Source of the DNA: JAEVLT01 sp044598425
GTDB lineage: Bacteria; Bacillota; Bacilli; Bacillales; Cytobacillaceae
Length of the DNA: 64,000 nt
Assembly: GCA_044598425.1 (NCBI GenBank)
Contig: CP172536.1
Location: forward strand, 1,798,001-1,862,000
Direction of reading: 5' to 3'
Below, piece by piece: positions 34,407-43,487 of the stretch. The position numbers and the translations under genes were made by a program. A model generated the notes under the pieces. That model was not told the DNA's origin. It did no database searches and saw nothing but the letters and a program-made list of their open reading frames with translations. Position 1 is the first letter of the stretch. Every line of letters starts with the position of its first letter.

Positions 34407-36382
34407 TATTCAATCTCCTCCTCTGTGACCGTAATATTTTCGTTTTCCAAGATTGTGTCCTCTTCTTCTAGGCCAAAAGCAACATGAGACTCAATCCATT
34501 TTCGCCGCGGCTCGACCTTATCTCCCATTAATGTGGTAACACGCCGCTCTGCTCTTGCGATATCATCTATTTTTACACGGATTAATGTACGAGTCTCAGG
34601 ATCCATTGTTGTTTCCCACAGTTGATCGGCATTCATTTCACCTAGACCTTTGTAACGCTGGATGATATAGCCTCTGCCGACTTTCTTCATGGCATCTTTC
34701 AGTTCATCATCGCTCCAGGCATATTCAATGACCTCTTTTTTCCCAGTCCCCTTGCTAACCTTGTAAAGCGGAGGAAGAGCAATAAACACTTTACCGGCTT
34801 CTATAAGAGGCTTCATATAGCGGTAAAAGAAGGTGAGCAGGAGAACCTGTATATGAGCACCGTCGGTATCGGCATCTGTCATAATAATCACTTTATCATA
34901 GTTTACATCATCCAGGCTGAAATCGGCACCTACCCCAGCTCCAATTGCGTGAATGATCGTGTTAATTTCTTCGTTTTTTAAAATATCCTGCAGTTTGGCT
35001 TTTTCTGTATTGATGACTTTACCTCTTAATGGAAGCACAGCCTGAAAGCGGCGGTCACGCCCTTGTTTGGCAGAACCCCCTGCAGAATCGCCCTCAACTA
35101 AATAAAGCTCATTTTTTTGTGGATTTCGCGATTGCGCGGGAGTCAGTTTTCCGGACAAAACCGTTTCAGTACGTTTGCGTTTTTTCCCGCTTCTGGCATC
35201 TTCACGGGCTTTACGCGCTGCTTCACGAGCTTGATACGCCTTGATGGATTTTTTAATGAGCAGTGAACTGATATCGGGGTTTTCCTCAAGAAAATAGGAT
35301 AAATGTTCTGAAACAACGGCATCCACAGCCGACCTTGCTTCACTCGTGCCTAACTTCCCTTTCGTTTGGCCTTCAAATTGCAGAAGTTCTTCTGGAATGC
35401 GAGCAGAGATAATCGCGGCTAATCCTTCCCGGATATCTGTTCCCTCGAGATTCTTGTCTTTTTCTTTTAGTAAGGCGACTTTACGGGCATAATCATTGAA
35501 TACGCGAGTCATTGCGGTTCTAGCCCCAACTTCATGGGTGCCTCCGTCTTTCGTCCGGACGTTGTTGACAAATGAAAGGACGTTTTCTGAATAGCCATCG
35601 TTAAATTGAAAAGCAAATTCAACTTCAATTCCATTTTGAGTCCCTTCAAAACTGATGACAGGATGTAGAACATCTTTTTCTTCATTCAAGTATTCAACAA
35701 AGGCTTCCACACCATTTTCATAATGAAAAATTTCATGAACATCGTTGCGTTCATCGATTATTTCAATTTTCAATCCTTTTAAAAGAAAAGCAGATTCTCT
35801 TAACCTTTCACATAATGTTTCAAAATTATAAGTGGTAGTCGAGAAAATCGTTGGATCTGGTTTAAAATGAATGGTTGTACCGCTTTGATTTGTTTTGCCA
35901 ATTTTCTCTAGTGTTGTTACAGGTTTCCCGCCATTTTCAAAACGCTGCTCATAAACAAAACCATCGCGTTTGATTGTAACCACGAGCCATTCGGACAAGG
36001 CATTTACAACAGAAGCACCTACGCCATGTAAGCCGCCGCTTGTTTTATATCCGCCCTGGCCAAATTTTCCGCCTGCGTGCAGCACTGTTAAGATTACTTC
36101 TGGTGTGGGTTTGCCAAGCTTATGCATACCGGTTGGCATCCCCCGCCCTTTATCAACTACACTGATGGAATTGTCTTTATGAATTTTAACGATAATCTGA
36201 TCTCCATAGCCTGCAAGCGCTTCATCGACAGAGTTATCGACAATTTCATAAACGAGATGATGCAGGCCGCGTGAATCTGTTGAGCCAATGTACATCCCTG
36301 GTCGTTTTCGAACCGCTTCGAGCCCTTCCAGCACCTGGATGGCATCATCATTATAATCAAAAGCTTGCTGAATTCTTGCCAC
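34406..36382 (-). CDS. parE: DNA topoisomerase IV subunit B
   Basis: 658 residues from GTG 36382 (SD AAGGGG), giving the family N-terminus ARIQQAFDYNDDAIQVLEGL; the frame from 36421 is too long. GHKL ATPase domain (VDNSVDEALAG, RKRPGMYIG, GGLHGVGASVVNALS), transducer, and TOPRIM domain with YLVEGDSAGGSAKQGRDR and TDADTDGAHI. It powers strand passage by ParC. Translationally coupled to parC by a one-base overlap. Confidence 0.96.
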   Translation of the reverse strand: MARIQQAFDYNDDAIQVLEGLEAVRKRPGMYIGSTDSRGLHHLVYEIVDNSVDEALAGYGDQIIVKIHKDNSISVVDKGRGMPTGMHKLGKPTPEVILTVLHAGGKFGQGGYKTSGGLHGVGASVVNALSEWLVVTIKRDGFVYEQRFENGGKPVTTLEKIGKTNQSGTTIHFKPDPTIFSTTTYNFETLCERLRESAFLLKGLKIEIIDERNDVHEIFHYENGVEAFVEYLNEEKDVLHPVISFEGTQNGIEVEFAFQFNDGYSENVLSFVNNVRTKDGGTHEVGARTAMTRVFNDYARKVALLKEKDKNLEGTDIREGLAAIISARIPEELLQFEGQTKGKLGTSEARSAVDAVVSEHLSYFLEENPDISSLLIKKSIKAYQAREAARKAREDARSGKKRKRTETVLSGKLTPAQSRNPQKNELYLVEGDSAGGSAKQGRDRRFQAVLPLRGKVINTEKAKLQDILKNEEINTIIHAIGAGVGADFSLDDVNYDKVIIMTDADTDGAHIQVLLLTFFYRYMKPLIEAGKVFIALPPLYKVSKGTGKKEVIEYAWSDDELKDAMKKVGRGYIIQRYKGLGEMNADQLWETTMDPETRTLIRVKIDDIARAERRVTTLMGDKVEPRRKWIESHVAFGLEEEDTILENENITVTEEEIE

Positions 36383-36627
36383 TAAAATACCCCTTTCATT
36401 TCCTACAAAAAGAAAAACCATTCTGATTGCTATTTCATTTTAGTTATTGATTCGTTTAAATGATGAAAGAATCCTTTTTAAAAAAGAAATTAGAACAAAT
36501 GTTCCGCAATATTATTTTACCATAAGTTGATGCGGCATCTATGCTATATTTTAGCGATTTATTTTGATTTGGCAAATGCAATCTAAAGAAACAATATGAT
36601 TTTGACATAAAATGTATTAAATATAAA

Positions 36628-36655
36628 AAAATGAGACCTAAAAAGATCTCATTTT
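36628..36655. terminator. Hairpin downstream of the yneT remnant
   Basis: AAAATGAGA (36628-36636) pairs with TCTCATTTT (36647-36655); on the minus strand it would have ended the former yneT gene. Confidence 0.65.
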
Positions 36656-36661
36656 AAATGG

Positions 36662-36793
36662 TTATTTCATTAAAGCGTGCTCGACTTTAATGCAGCGATC
36701 CATTATCACCGTATCCCCTTTTTCCTTTAAAAAGTTAGCTGCTTCCTCATTGGCTAAGCCAAGAATTGTCTTTTTTTGTTCACGCAGACTCTT
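36662..36793 (-). pseudogene. yneT: C-terminal remnant of a YneT-type CoA-binding protein
   Basis: 43 codons survive on the minus strand before TAA 36664: the text NEEAANFLKEKGDTVIMDRC followed by IKVEHALMK is the end of the small CoA-binding (Rossmann) proteins of the YneT/YccU group. A stop lies directly upstream in frame and the first two thirds are missing, as is the WLQLG motif that should precede NEEAA. In B. subtilis yneT lies beside plsY, exactly here, so this is a gene lost in place. Confidence 0.8.
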
Positions 36794-36901
36794 TTACCCT
36801 ACCTATTCAATTAAAAATTGCTTTAATTTGTGTGGTGGCGTTTTCGTGAATCCATGGTAAAATAAAATAACTGGATCAATGAATTGAAGGTGAAATCGTT
36901 A

Positions 36902-37501
36902 ATGACAGAAATAATTGTAATCATGATCCTTGCCTATTTGGTAGGATCTATTCCCTCCGGTTTAATTGTCGGAAAACTCTTCTATAAAACGGATATTCGT
37001 GAACATGGCAGTGGGAATTTAGGGGGAACGAATACTTTTCGAACCCTTGGGGTAAAAGCAGGGCTGACGGTTACGCTGGCAGATATTTTAAAAGGAACGC
37101 TTGCTGCTTCGCTGCCAGTCTTGTTTCATACGAATATAAGCCCTCTGTTTGCAGGAGTTTTTGCTGTTATCGGCCATATGTATCCCCTTTTCGCCGGCTT
37201 TCGTGGAGGAAAAGCTGTGGCTACTTCGGGCGGAGTGCTGCTTTTTTATACCCCTTTTTTGTTTTTATTTGTTTTGTTCGTCTTTTTTATTAGCTTATAT
37301 GTAACAAAGTATGTTTCGTTTTCGTCTATGCTGGCAGGTGTTGCTGCGATTGTGTATGCCATTGTAGCAAGTCTCGTTCAAGGCTGGGACATTCCCCTCA
37401 TTATTGTGGTCTTTTTGTTAACCCTATTTGTTTTCTATCGCCATCGAGCGAATATTAAACGAATTATTAACAAAACCGAGCCAAAAATAAAATGGCTTTA
37501 G
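36902..37501 (+). CDS. plsY: Glycerol-3-phosphate acyltransferase PlsY
   Basis: 199 residues from ATG 36902 (SD GAAGGTGA). Membrane enzyme using acyl-phosphate to acylate glycerol 3-phosphate, the first step of phospholipid synthesis. The three conserved loops are present: GSIPSGLIVGK, HGSGNLGGTNTFR and GHMYPLFAGFRGGKAVATS. About five spans. It diverges from the parEC operon, as in B. subtilis (yneS). Confidence 0.95.
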   Translation: MTEIIVIMILAYLVGSIPSGLIVGKLFYKTDIREHGSGNLGGTNTFRTLGVKAGLTVTLADILKGTLAASLPVLFHTNISPLFAGVFAVIGHMYPLFAGFRGGKAVATSGGVLLFYTPFLFLFVLFVFFISLYVTKYVSFSSMLAGVAAIVYAIVASLVQGWDIPLIIVVFLLTLFVFYRHRANIKRIINKTEPKIKWL

Positions 37502-37534
37502 AAGAACCAATCGGTTCTTTTAAAGCCATTTTTA
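37489..37534 (+). terminator. Terminator of plsY
   Basis: AAAATGGCTTTA plus GAAGAACC pair with GGTTCTTT and TAAAGCCATTTT; the left arm includes the plsY stop codon. Confidence 0.85.
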
Positions 37535-37757
37535 TTGCATCAGATATTTCGTGTAAAAGCCGATTTTTGCTGAAATTTCACAAAAGATTGGTGCTTAATT
37601 TTACTGACAGTTATTGTTGTAAAACAGTCATTTTGCTATGATAAACCTATAAAAGTGAAATTTATTACGAAATTTGTTGAAATATCTTTCTTCCCGCTGC
37701 ATATAAATAAATGGTAGTAGAAATACCAGTCTATTTATAAAAAAGGATGATCTGAAC

Positions 37758-38891
37758 ATGGATTTTGATAGGCTTTTTATTGACAATGTACCTTTTCCTT
37801 ATTTTATTTTGGATCAGGAGCTGAATGTGCTGAAAAAATCAAATCTGGCACAGCGCAGTTTTGTGCAAGTAGATGCATTTCTTAAGTTAATAGATTTCCA
37901 ATATCAGCAGGACGCCATTTCTTTTTTTAAGAACGATACAGAGCTTGAATTTATTGAAGTACCAATGGATGGAAATGCCAATAAACAATTTTATCAGATT
38001 TATAAAGCCATGGATCTGTATTTAAACTTCCATGTTTTTTGCGTGCCTATCAAAACAGAATTGGCAAATGTGAAAGAAATGATTAGCAAAGTTGAGCGAA
38101 AATTATTTCGCTTTAATCAAGACCTTAGAGAAAAACGGGATTATTTAGAAAAAACTGTTGAAGAAATGAGGGGTGCGGCACAAACAGTTGACCATCATCA
38201 CAATATTGAAAATTTAGCTGCAGGAATTGCCCATGAAATCCGTAATCCCCTCACAACGGTGAAAGGTTTTTTACAATTATTAAAACCGCATTTAAAGGAA
38301 TTGGGAAAAGAGCAATATGCTGAAGTTGCTCTCGAAGAAATCAATCGAGCCAACGATATTATTTTTGAATTTCTAAACGCGGCTAAGCCGCAAACGGATG
38401 TCAGCAAAGATAGTTCATTAAACAAACTTGTTCAAGACATTGTGATCCTTTATGAAAGTGAAGCAATTCTACGAAACATTGAAATGATCACTTCTTTATC
38501 TTCTTTTGATGTTTCTATTCCTATTGCACCTAAACAGTTAAAACAAGTATTGATTAATATTTTAAAAAATGCCATGGAAGCAATCGATGAGAGTCTTGAC
38601 TCCAATCGAATTATATCCATTTCAACGATTATTAACTCAGGAAATGCTTCTATTCACATTTCCGATAGCGGCTGCGGCATGACAAATGAGGTGCTTAATC
38701 ATTTGTTTATGCCCTTTTATTCAACAAAAGAAAAAGGAACTGGAATTGGGCTTAGCATGTGCAAAAAAATTATTGAGGAAAACGGCGGCACTATTCATGT
38801 TGAAAGTGAAGTACATAAAGGCACTACATTCCGCATTACCTTTCCAATTCAAGCAATTGTTCCACCGTCTAAAAATCTGCCAAGTCAGTAA
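37758..38891 (+). CDS. Cytoplasmic sensor histidine kinase (sporulation-kinase-like)
   Basis: 377 residues without membrane spans. The N-terminal 110 residues look PAS-like (VPFPYFILDQELNVLKKSN), then a coiled coil (about 105-140), a HisKA domain with the phospho-accepting His159 in AAGIAHEIRNPLTTVKGFLQ, and the HATPase domain (NILKNAMEAIDES, DSGCGMT, GTGIGLSMCKKIIEENGG). The HisKA text resembles the KinA-E sporulation kinases that feed Spo0F, and there is no adjacent response regulator, which fits an orphan kinase. Which signal it senses is unknown. It is inserted between plsY and yneR relative to B. subtilis. Confidence 0.88.
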   Translation: MDFDRLFIDNVPFPYFILDQELNVLKKSNLAQRSFVQVDAFLKLIDFQYQQDAISFFKNDTELEFIEVPMDGNANKQFYQIYKAMDLYLNFHVFCVPIKTELANVKEMISKVERKLFRFNQDLREKRDYLEKTVEEMRGAAQTVDHHHNIENLAAGIAHEIRNPLTTVKGFLQLLKPHLKELGKEQYAEVALEEINRANDIIFEFLNAAKPQTDVSKDSSLNKLVQDIVILYESEAILRNIEMITSLSSFDVSIPIAPKQLKQVLINILKNAMEAIDESLDSNRIISISTIINSGNASIHISDSGCGMTNEVLNHLFMPFYSTKEKGTGIGLSMCKKIIEENGGTIHVESEVHKGTTFRITFPIQAIVPPSKNLPSQ

Positions 38892-38999
38892 TCCATAATT
38901 TGTTTAACTAAACAGTCTATTTTAGCGACAGTAAAGTCGCTGGCATCATTTAATAAAATTTTATATTATGTATACATCATCTGAGAGAGGAGTATTCCG

Positions 39000-39302
39000 T
39001 TGAACATCCAAATTAGCAGTGATGCAGTAGCATGGTACAAAAATGAACTCGATTTAGCAGAGGGTAGTTATGTTCGATTTTTTACCCGATACGGAGGTTC
39101 AAGTACAATCCAAACCGGCTTTTCATTAGGTATTTCAATTGAGGAGCCTGTAGACGTTGGAACATTGATTGAGAAAGGCGGCATAACCTTTTATATAGAA
39201 GAAAAAGACTTATGGTACTTTGACGGCCACAATTTATTGATTGAATGGAAAAAAGATGCTAACGAACCCGTCTTTCGTTTTACAAAAACGGAAGAAAAAT
39301 AA
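39000..39302 (+). CDS. yneR: HesB/YneR-like iron-sulfur-biosynthesis-fold protein
   Basis: 100 residues from TTG 39000 (SD GAGAGGAG). HesB-like fold: ISSDAVAWYKNELDL, YVRFFTRYGGSSTIQTGFSL, EKDLWYFDGHNLLIEW. It lacks the three cysteines of A-type Fe-S carriers, as expected for the YneR subgroup, so a cluster carrier role is doubtful. The position next to yneQ-yneP is conserved. A bidirectional terminator separates it from yneQ. Confidence 0.85.
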   Translation: MNIQISSDAVAWYKNELDLAEGSYVRFFTRYGGSSTIQTGFSLGISIEEPVDVGTLIEKGGITFYIEEKDLWYFDGHNLLIEWKKDANEPVFRFTKTEEK

Positions 39303-39320
39303 ATTTTCACTTTTATCAAA

Positions 39321-39356
39321 AAAACACGCACTCCAATGATACAGAGTGCGTGTTTT
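39321..39356. terminator. Bidirectional terminator between yneR and yneQ
   Basis: AAAACACGCACTC and GAGTGCGTGTTTT, 13 bp perfect, A/T-tailed on both sides. Confidence 0.88.
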
Positions 39357-39363
39357 CCTAATG

Positions 39364-39663
39364 TCACTTGAAAAAGGAATTGACAAGACCTTCTTTTTGT
39401 AAAATTTCCGCCTGTTGCTCCCCGATTAAGTCAAAATGGGAATAACCATTTGCGCGGTAGTGGATCCATTCCCGTTTCAAACCGTATTTTCTGCCCCAGT
39501 CTGCCAGTTTTTCTAAATTGCTGCAACCTACTTTCGTTACCGTTTTAGCCCCGGAAAAACGCTCATCCAGCCAGTAGTGAGTTAAAAAGGCGATTTCACC
39601 GCGCTCGATTTTTTTCTTCCACTCTACTAGATCTTTCCGTTTAATTCCAAACGCCAATTGCAT
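39364..39663 (-). CDS. yneQ: YneQ-like conserved protein
   Basis: 99 residues from ATG 39663, just after AGAAGGG; TTG 39678 lies inside the yneP end. Small soluble protein, FGIKRKDLVEWKKKIERGEI, HYWLDERFSGAKTVTKVGC, with no known activity. Placed by order and length against B. subtilis yneQ. It is the last gene of the AAA ATPase-yneP-yneQ operon. Confidence 0.75.
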   Translation of the reverse strand: MQLAFGIKRKDLVEWKKKIERGEIAFLTHYWLDERFSGAKTVTKVGCSNLEKLADWGRKYGLKREWIHYRANGYSHFDLIGEQQAEILQKEGLVNSFFK

Positions 39664-39671
39664 CATCCCTT

Positions 39672-40094
39672 CTAGCAATTTTTCTTTGCTTTTTCATAAG
39701 CTTCGTGCCAGATAGGATGAATTCTTCGAAAAGAAACAGGACGAAAGCTGTCTTTTTTTACGCAGACATGCTCGGTAAATCCCGTGACAGCAATATCGCC
39801 CTGCGGTGTTAGTATTTCATACCCGTATTTGACTCGAATGCCGTCATATTCTTCCACCCAAGTTTTGACCGTGGCAATTTCACCATAACGTACAGGTTTT
39901 TTATAAGAAACTTGGATATCGATTACCGGCGAAAGAATTCCGTCTTTCTCGAGCTGGGCGTAATTAAAACCAAGCTCTTCAATAAAAGTTGTTCTGCCTA
40001 ATTCCATCCAAATTAAATAATTGGCATGATAAACGACTCCCATTTGGTCTGTTTCAGCATAACGAACAGGGATTTTTGTTGTTGCAATTAACAT
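39672..40094 (-). CDS. yneP: Acyl-CoA thioesterase, hot-dog fold (YneP)
   Basis: 140 residues. The 4HBT/YbgC-type active site is clear: RYAETDQMGVVYHANYLIWM with Asp16. It hydrolyses acyl-CoA thioesters. Its ATG overlaps the last codons of the AAA ATPase gene (7 bases) and its stop overlaps the yneQ ribosome site, so all three are co-translated. It belongs with yneQ in B. subtilis; the ATPase is the addition here. Confidence 0.9.
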   Translation of the reverse strand: MLIATTKIPVRYAETDQMGVVYHANYLIWMELGRTTFIEELGFNYAQLEKDGILSPVIDIQVSYKKPVRYGEIATVKTWVEEYDGIRVKYGYEILTPQGDIAVTGFTEHVCVKKDSFRPVSFRRIHPIWHEAYEKAKKNC

Positions 40095-42433
40095 TCATCT
40101 TCCTCTTTTCTTAATTTTATAAATGCTTTATGAACGTCTTCGCTTTGAAGATACAACGCTTTCTCCAATAAATCGGTCTTCTCGTCTTCGTTTATTAACC
40201 GCATTGCCTGAGCTTGAATCATTTCATCAGCTAAGTTGGTCGCAAAGCGGCCATTGCCATTATACGTACTCTTTGCCAGAGATTCTTTTAACTTCCGTTT
40301 GGCGTCATCCGTCAAAACATATTGATACTGACTGATGTACTTTTCAATAATCGCAAGCAATTCCTCGGAATTATAGTCTGGAAAATGAAAGAATTTCTTA
40401 AATCTGGAATGTAAACCAGGATTGCTGTTGAGTAATTGTTCCATCTGGTGCGGGTAGCCAGCGAGAATGACAACTAAATTCTCATGGTGCTTCGTCATTT
40501 CATCAACAAGGGTATCGATAACTTCCTTGCCAAAGTCCCCGCTGGTTTGTCCTAATAAAGAATAGGCTTCATCAATAAATAGTACGCCTCCCAAAGCTTC
40601 ACGAATCTTTTTCCTTGTTTTCCCGGCTGTTTGACCAACATACCCGGCAACAAAATCCGCTCTGCTTGTTACAATTAAATGACCACGCTTTAATATTCCG
40701 CACTCCTGCAATAATTCGGCATAAATTTTTGCTACGGTTGTTTTACCCGTTCCCGGGTTTCCGGTAAATACGGAATGAAGCTGAATAGGAACCGTTGGCA
40801 GACCTTTACTTCTTCGAAACTGCTGCATTTTGACAAAGGATACGAGCGAGATTATTTCCTCTTTTAAGGAATCAAGTCCGATTAACAGATTTAATTTCTC
40901 TTGAGGGGATTCTTGTTTAATTGTTTGTTCAGCAGCAAAATCATCTTTTTCTAACAGGGTGAACTGTAAAACATCTGAATGAAGGGTTTCAGAATGCGAA
41001 CCTTTACGAAATATTGCCTCTAACACAAGATTTTTTACCGTCCTGGCATTACCGAAGGTGTCATCAACACGCTCTCGATCCAGACGATGCCCAATTTCTT
41101 TCTTCGCTTCTTCAGCAAGGATGTAATCATTTTCAGCAGCTATTTTCTCTGCAATTGCAATTAATTCAGCGTTAGAATAGTCTGGCAGCTGAATAAAGTT
41201 TGATTGTGGGAATCGGCTGCGCAAACCTGGATTTGCATTTAAGAAAGTGCGCATTTCTTCAGGATAACCGGCAAGAATCACCGCAAATCTACCGCCGTAT
41301 TCATTGCTGGTCATTAAAGAGACAAGGGTATCGATGGCTGTCTGGCCATAGTCATTGCCTGTTTGTCCCTCGCGTTTTAAACTATATGCCTCATCAATGA
41401 ACAAAACTCCGCCTACTGCGCGTTCGACAATTGTTCGCACGTTTTCCTCTGTTTGCCCGACAAATGCTCCAACCAATTGCGAGCGGTCCGCCTCGATCAC
41501 TTCTTCACGCGGCAAAACTCCGAGTTCGTGATAGATTTTTGCCAGAAGTCGGGCAAGTGTGGTTTTGCCGGTACCCGGGTTGCCAGTTAAAATCATATTT
41601 AAACTAAGTTCATCCTTCACTTGAAACCCAAGCTCTTTTCGCTGCTTCTGATATTTTAAAAAACGATAAAAATCATTCACCCGCTTTTTTACGAAATCCA
41701 TGCCAACCATTATGTTCAATTGATCCAATGCATTTTCTTCAGCTGCTTCATCGTTTTCATCTTCAAAAAAAAGATTTTGCCAGTTAATTTTCAATTCGTT
41801 CAAGTGTTGAATATGATCCTTCATGTCTTGATAATACGCAGAATTATGAAAGACGCCAGATATTGTTTGCACGTATGATTCAGTTACATTTAACAACTTA
41901 CTTGCTTCTTGAACGGCGCTCGAAAGGAGATGATTAAGGGTTTCGTATATATGTGCAAGTTCGTGATCATTCAAGTCAGCAACAATTGTCATTTTTTTCT
42001 TAATCGCAGCTAAATGATCTTCTGACTCCTCTAAAAAAGAACGGCAAATCTGTATGTATTGCTCAGCGATTTTCTTTTTAGCTGTTCGATTATCAGATTC
42101 TCGAATGGCCGGAAAACTAAGAATGTCAAATAGATTTTTTTCTTTCTTCCATTCATATTGGATTAAAAAACGCTTTGCTCTTGTATTGTCTGGATTCAAT
42201 TCATACGCCTTTTCCATCCAGGCAACAGCGAGTGAATCCGCTTTACTGCGACCAATCCTTGATAAAGCAGCAATTGTCAGCAGCTGTGACTGCTTCATCA
42301 CATCACTCTTCAATAAGCTGACATATGTTAACAATCGGCTTTCGTTTGTGATCTTTCCGTTGTTAGCAAGTTCATCTTCCCATGCTTTCAACTGCTGATC
42401 GATTTCATTCATGTTTTGCATTTGCTGAGTCAC
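40088..42433 (-). CDS. Double AAA ATPase, SpoVK/CbbX-like
   Basis: 781 residues. An N-terminal helical, TPR-like region (about 1-230; NPDNTRAKRFLIQYEW) is followed by two CbxX/CfqX-type AAA modules. Module 1 has Walker A GNPGTGKT (284-291), VGAFVGQTEENVR and FIDEAYSL; module 2 repeats GNPGTGKT (about 555), VAGYVGQTAGKTR and FIDEAYSLL. Both keep Walker B and arginine-finger-region sequences (RSRFPQ, HSRFKK), so both should be active. SpoVK has one such module and acts in spore formation; a double form with a TPR-like head suggests a different client. GTG start; translationally coupled to yneP. Confidence 0.85.
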   Translation of the reverse strand: MTQQMQNMNEIDQQLKAWEDELANNGKITNESRLLTYVSLLKSDVMKQSQLLTIAALSRIGRSKADSLAVAWMEKAYELNPDNTRAKRFLIQYEWKKEKNLFDILSFPAIRESDNRTAKKKIAEQYIQICRSFLEESEDHLAAIKKKMTIVADLNDHELAHIYETLNHLLSSAVQEASKLLNVTESYVQTISGVFHNSAYYQDMKDHIQHLNELKINWQNLFFEDENDEAAEENALDQLNIMVGMDFVKKRVNDFYRFLKYQKQRKELGFQVKDELSLNMILTGNPGTGKTTLARLLAKIYHELGVLPREEVIEADRSQLVGAFVGQTEENVRTIVERAVGGVLFIDEAYSLKREGQTGNDYGQTAIDTLVSLMTSNEYGGRFAVILAGYPEEMRTFLNANPGLRSRFPQSNFIQLPDYSNAELIAIAEKIAAENDYILAEEAKKEIGHRLDRERVDDTFGNARTVKNLVLEAIFRKGSHSETLHSDVLQFTLLEKDDFAAEQTIKQESPQEKLNLLIGLDSLKEEIISLVSFVKMQQFRRSKGLPTVPIQLHSVFTGNPGTGKTTVAKIYAELLQECGILKRGHLIVTSRADFVAGYVGQTAGKTRKKIREALGGVLFIDEAYSLLGQTSGDFGKEVIDTLVDEMTKHHENLVVILAGYPHQMEQLLNSNPGLHSRFKKFFHFPDYNSEELLAIIEKYISQYQYVLTDDAKRKLKESLAKSTYNGNGRFATNLADEMIQAQAMRLINEDEKTDLLEKALYLQSEDVHKAFIKLRKEEDEC

Positions 42434-42504
42434 TGTTCATCACTTCTTCTTAAAAATTTCCCCCTTTATCTTACCATACAACTCCGCCATTATTGAAACA
42501 TAAG

Positions 42505-42545
42505 AACAAAGACCTGCCTCCTATTAGAGACAGGTCTTTGTTTGA
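42505..42545 (-). terminator. Terminator of tlp
   Basis: AAAGACCTG and CAGGTCTTT with further pairing CTC/GAG; on the minus strand followed by GTTCTT. Confidence 0.75.
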
Positions 42546-42546
42546 T

Positions 42547-42786
42547 TTATGATTTAATTTGATTGTTTGCATTTGCTTCATCTTTAACTTCAGAGCGCAT
42601 CGCATCTAAACTTTCTCTACGTCGCTCATTTTTTGCCTCAATTTGCTGACGTTGTTCACTGCTATCAGTGAATTGCATTGATCCCTCAGCTTCTTCCATA
42701 TTTTCAATCGTGTTGTGTATCATCTCTTGAAGTTTTTCAACGTTATCACTGCGATCATCCGGGTTTGATTTATGAGAATGATTCAT
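42547..42786 (-). CDS. tlp: Small acid-soluble spore protein Tlp
   Basis: 79 residues from ATG 42786 (SD AAGGAGG, 8 bases). NPDDRSDNVEKLQEMIHNTI and the NERRRESLDAMRSEVKDE end are those of the thioredoxin-like SASP Tlp, a spore core protein. A long upstream extension in the same frame has no start support and is rejected. Expected to be forespore-expressed (sigma-G family control) from knowledge of B. subtilis, not seen here. Confidence 0.93.
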   Translation of the reverse strand: MNHSHKSNPDDRSDNVEKLQEMIHNTIENMEEAEGSMQFTDSSEQRQQIEAKNERRRESLDAMRSEVKDEANANNQIKS

Positions 42787-42913
42787 CATAAGGTCCTCCT
42801 TATTGGTAATGGGTTCAAAAATAGTTTGTAACGGACCCGCCAAAAATATCACAGAAAATAGTGGATTTTCATTTATGTTTCTCGACGCAGTTTTAAGATC
42901 TATGGACGCGGCA

Positions 42914-42945
42914 AAAAGACCCGCCTTAAAAAATGCGAGTCTTAT
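42914..42945 (-). terminator. Terminator of sspN
   Basis: On the minus strand AAGACTCGC pairs with GCGGGTCTT (one wobble), followed by TTTTT. Confidence 0.7.
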
Positions 42946-42952
42946 TAGGATT

Positions 42953-43096
42953 TTATTCTCCTTTTGTCTGGATGACTTGGGCGTGTTTTCCTGATGTATC
43001 CTGCATTTTTTTCCCTTTGTTTCCGCCGAATCCTCTTGGCTGAGTACCAATATGTTCTGGTACAAAGTGTTTTGAATCCCTTTTTGGATTGCTCAT
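42953..43096 (-). CDS. sspN: Small acid-soluble spore protein SspN
   Basis: 47 residues, too short for a 60-codon cut-off. From ATG 43096 (SD GGAGGGATGGGA) it reads SNPKRDSKHFVPEHIGTQPR and then GFGGNKGKKMQDTSGKHA. The PEHIGTQ and GGNKGK-MQD motifs identify SspN. It precedes tlp in the same direction, as in B. subtilis. Confidence 0.92.
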   Translation of the reverse strand: MSNPKRDSKHFVPEHIGTQPRGFGGNKGKKMQDTSGKHAQVIQTKGE

Positions 43097-43160
43097 TCCC
43101 ATCCCTCCTCTTTTTGTATTTTGTGCAAAAAGAGGTAAGACATGAATGGAAAAGTATGTG

Positions 43161-43292
43161 TTATTCTGCTTTTCCCAATCGTTTTTCTTCCAAGCGCTGT
43201 TCGATCTTCTCCATCGCTGCTCGATCTTTCAAAAGCTGCATTTTATTTTCCGATACCAATTCTGCAAACGAACGTTTTCTAGGTTTTCTCAT
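43161..43292 (-). CDS. FbpB-like small basic protein
   Basis: 43 residues from ATG 43292, with GGTGAT upstream. RKPRKRSFAELVSENKMQLL then KDRAAMEKIEQRLEEKR matches the Fur-regulated basic protein B family, small basic proteins that assist the iron-sparing sRNA FsrA in B. subtilis. I do not see a convincing Fur box in the 90 bases upstream, so iron control is not shown. It may be one of several copies. Confidence 0.75.
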   Translation of the reverse strand: MRKPRKRSFAELVSENKMQLLKDRAAMEKIEQRLEEKRLGKAE

Positions 43293-43448
43293 TTGTATCA
43301 CCATCCCTGCTTCCTATTCTACCAGTTATTATGTCCGGTAGCGCTTGCAATTATTACAACTTTTCGAAAATTTAACAGTGTTAATATATTTCATTTTTAA
43401 GTGGATTTGTTACAAAAAGAAAAAGGTGTTTTCTTACATTCTGAAACA

Positions 43449-43483
43449 CAAAAAAACAGGCTGATCACAAGTCAGCCTGTTCC
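43449..43483 (-). terminator. Terminator of the 63-aa membrane protein gene
   Basis: AACAGGCTGA (43455-43464) and TCAGCCTGTT (43472-43481); minus-strand tail TTTTTTTG. Confidence 0.85.
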
Positions 43484-43487
43484 TCTT

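Noticed and set aside
42787..43065. Long N-terminal extension of tlp
   Set aside because: It reads antisense-free spacer and part of sspN in another frame; Tlp alignment and the Shine-Dalgarno support 42786.
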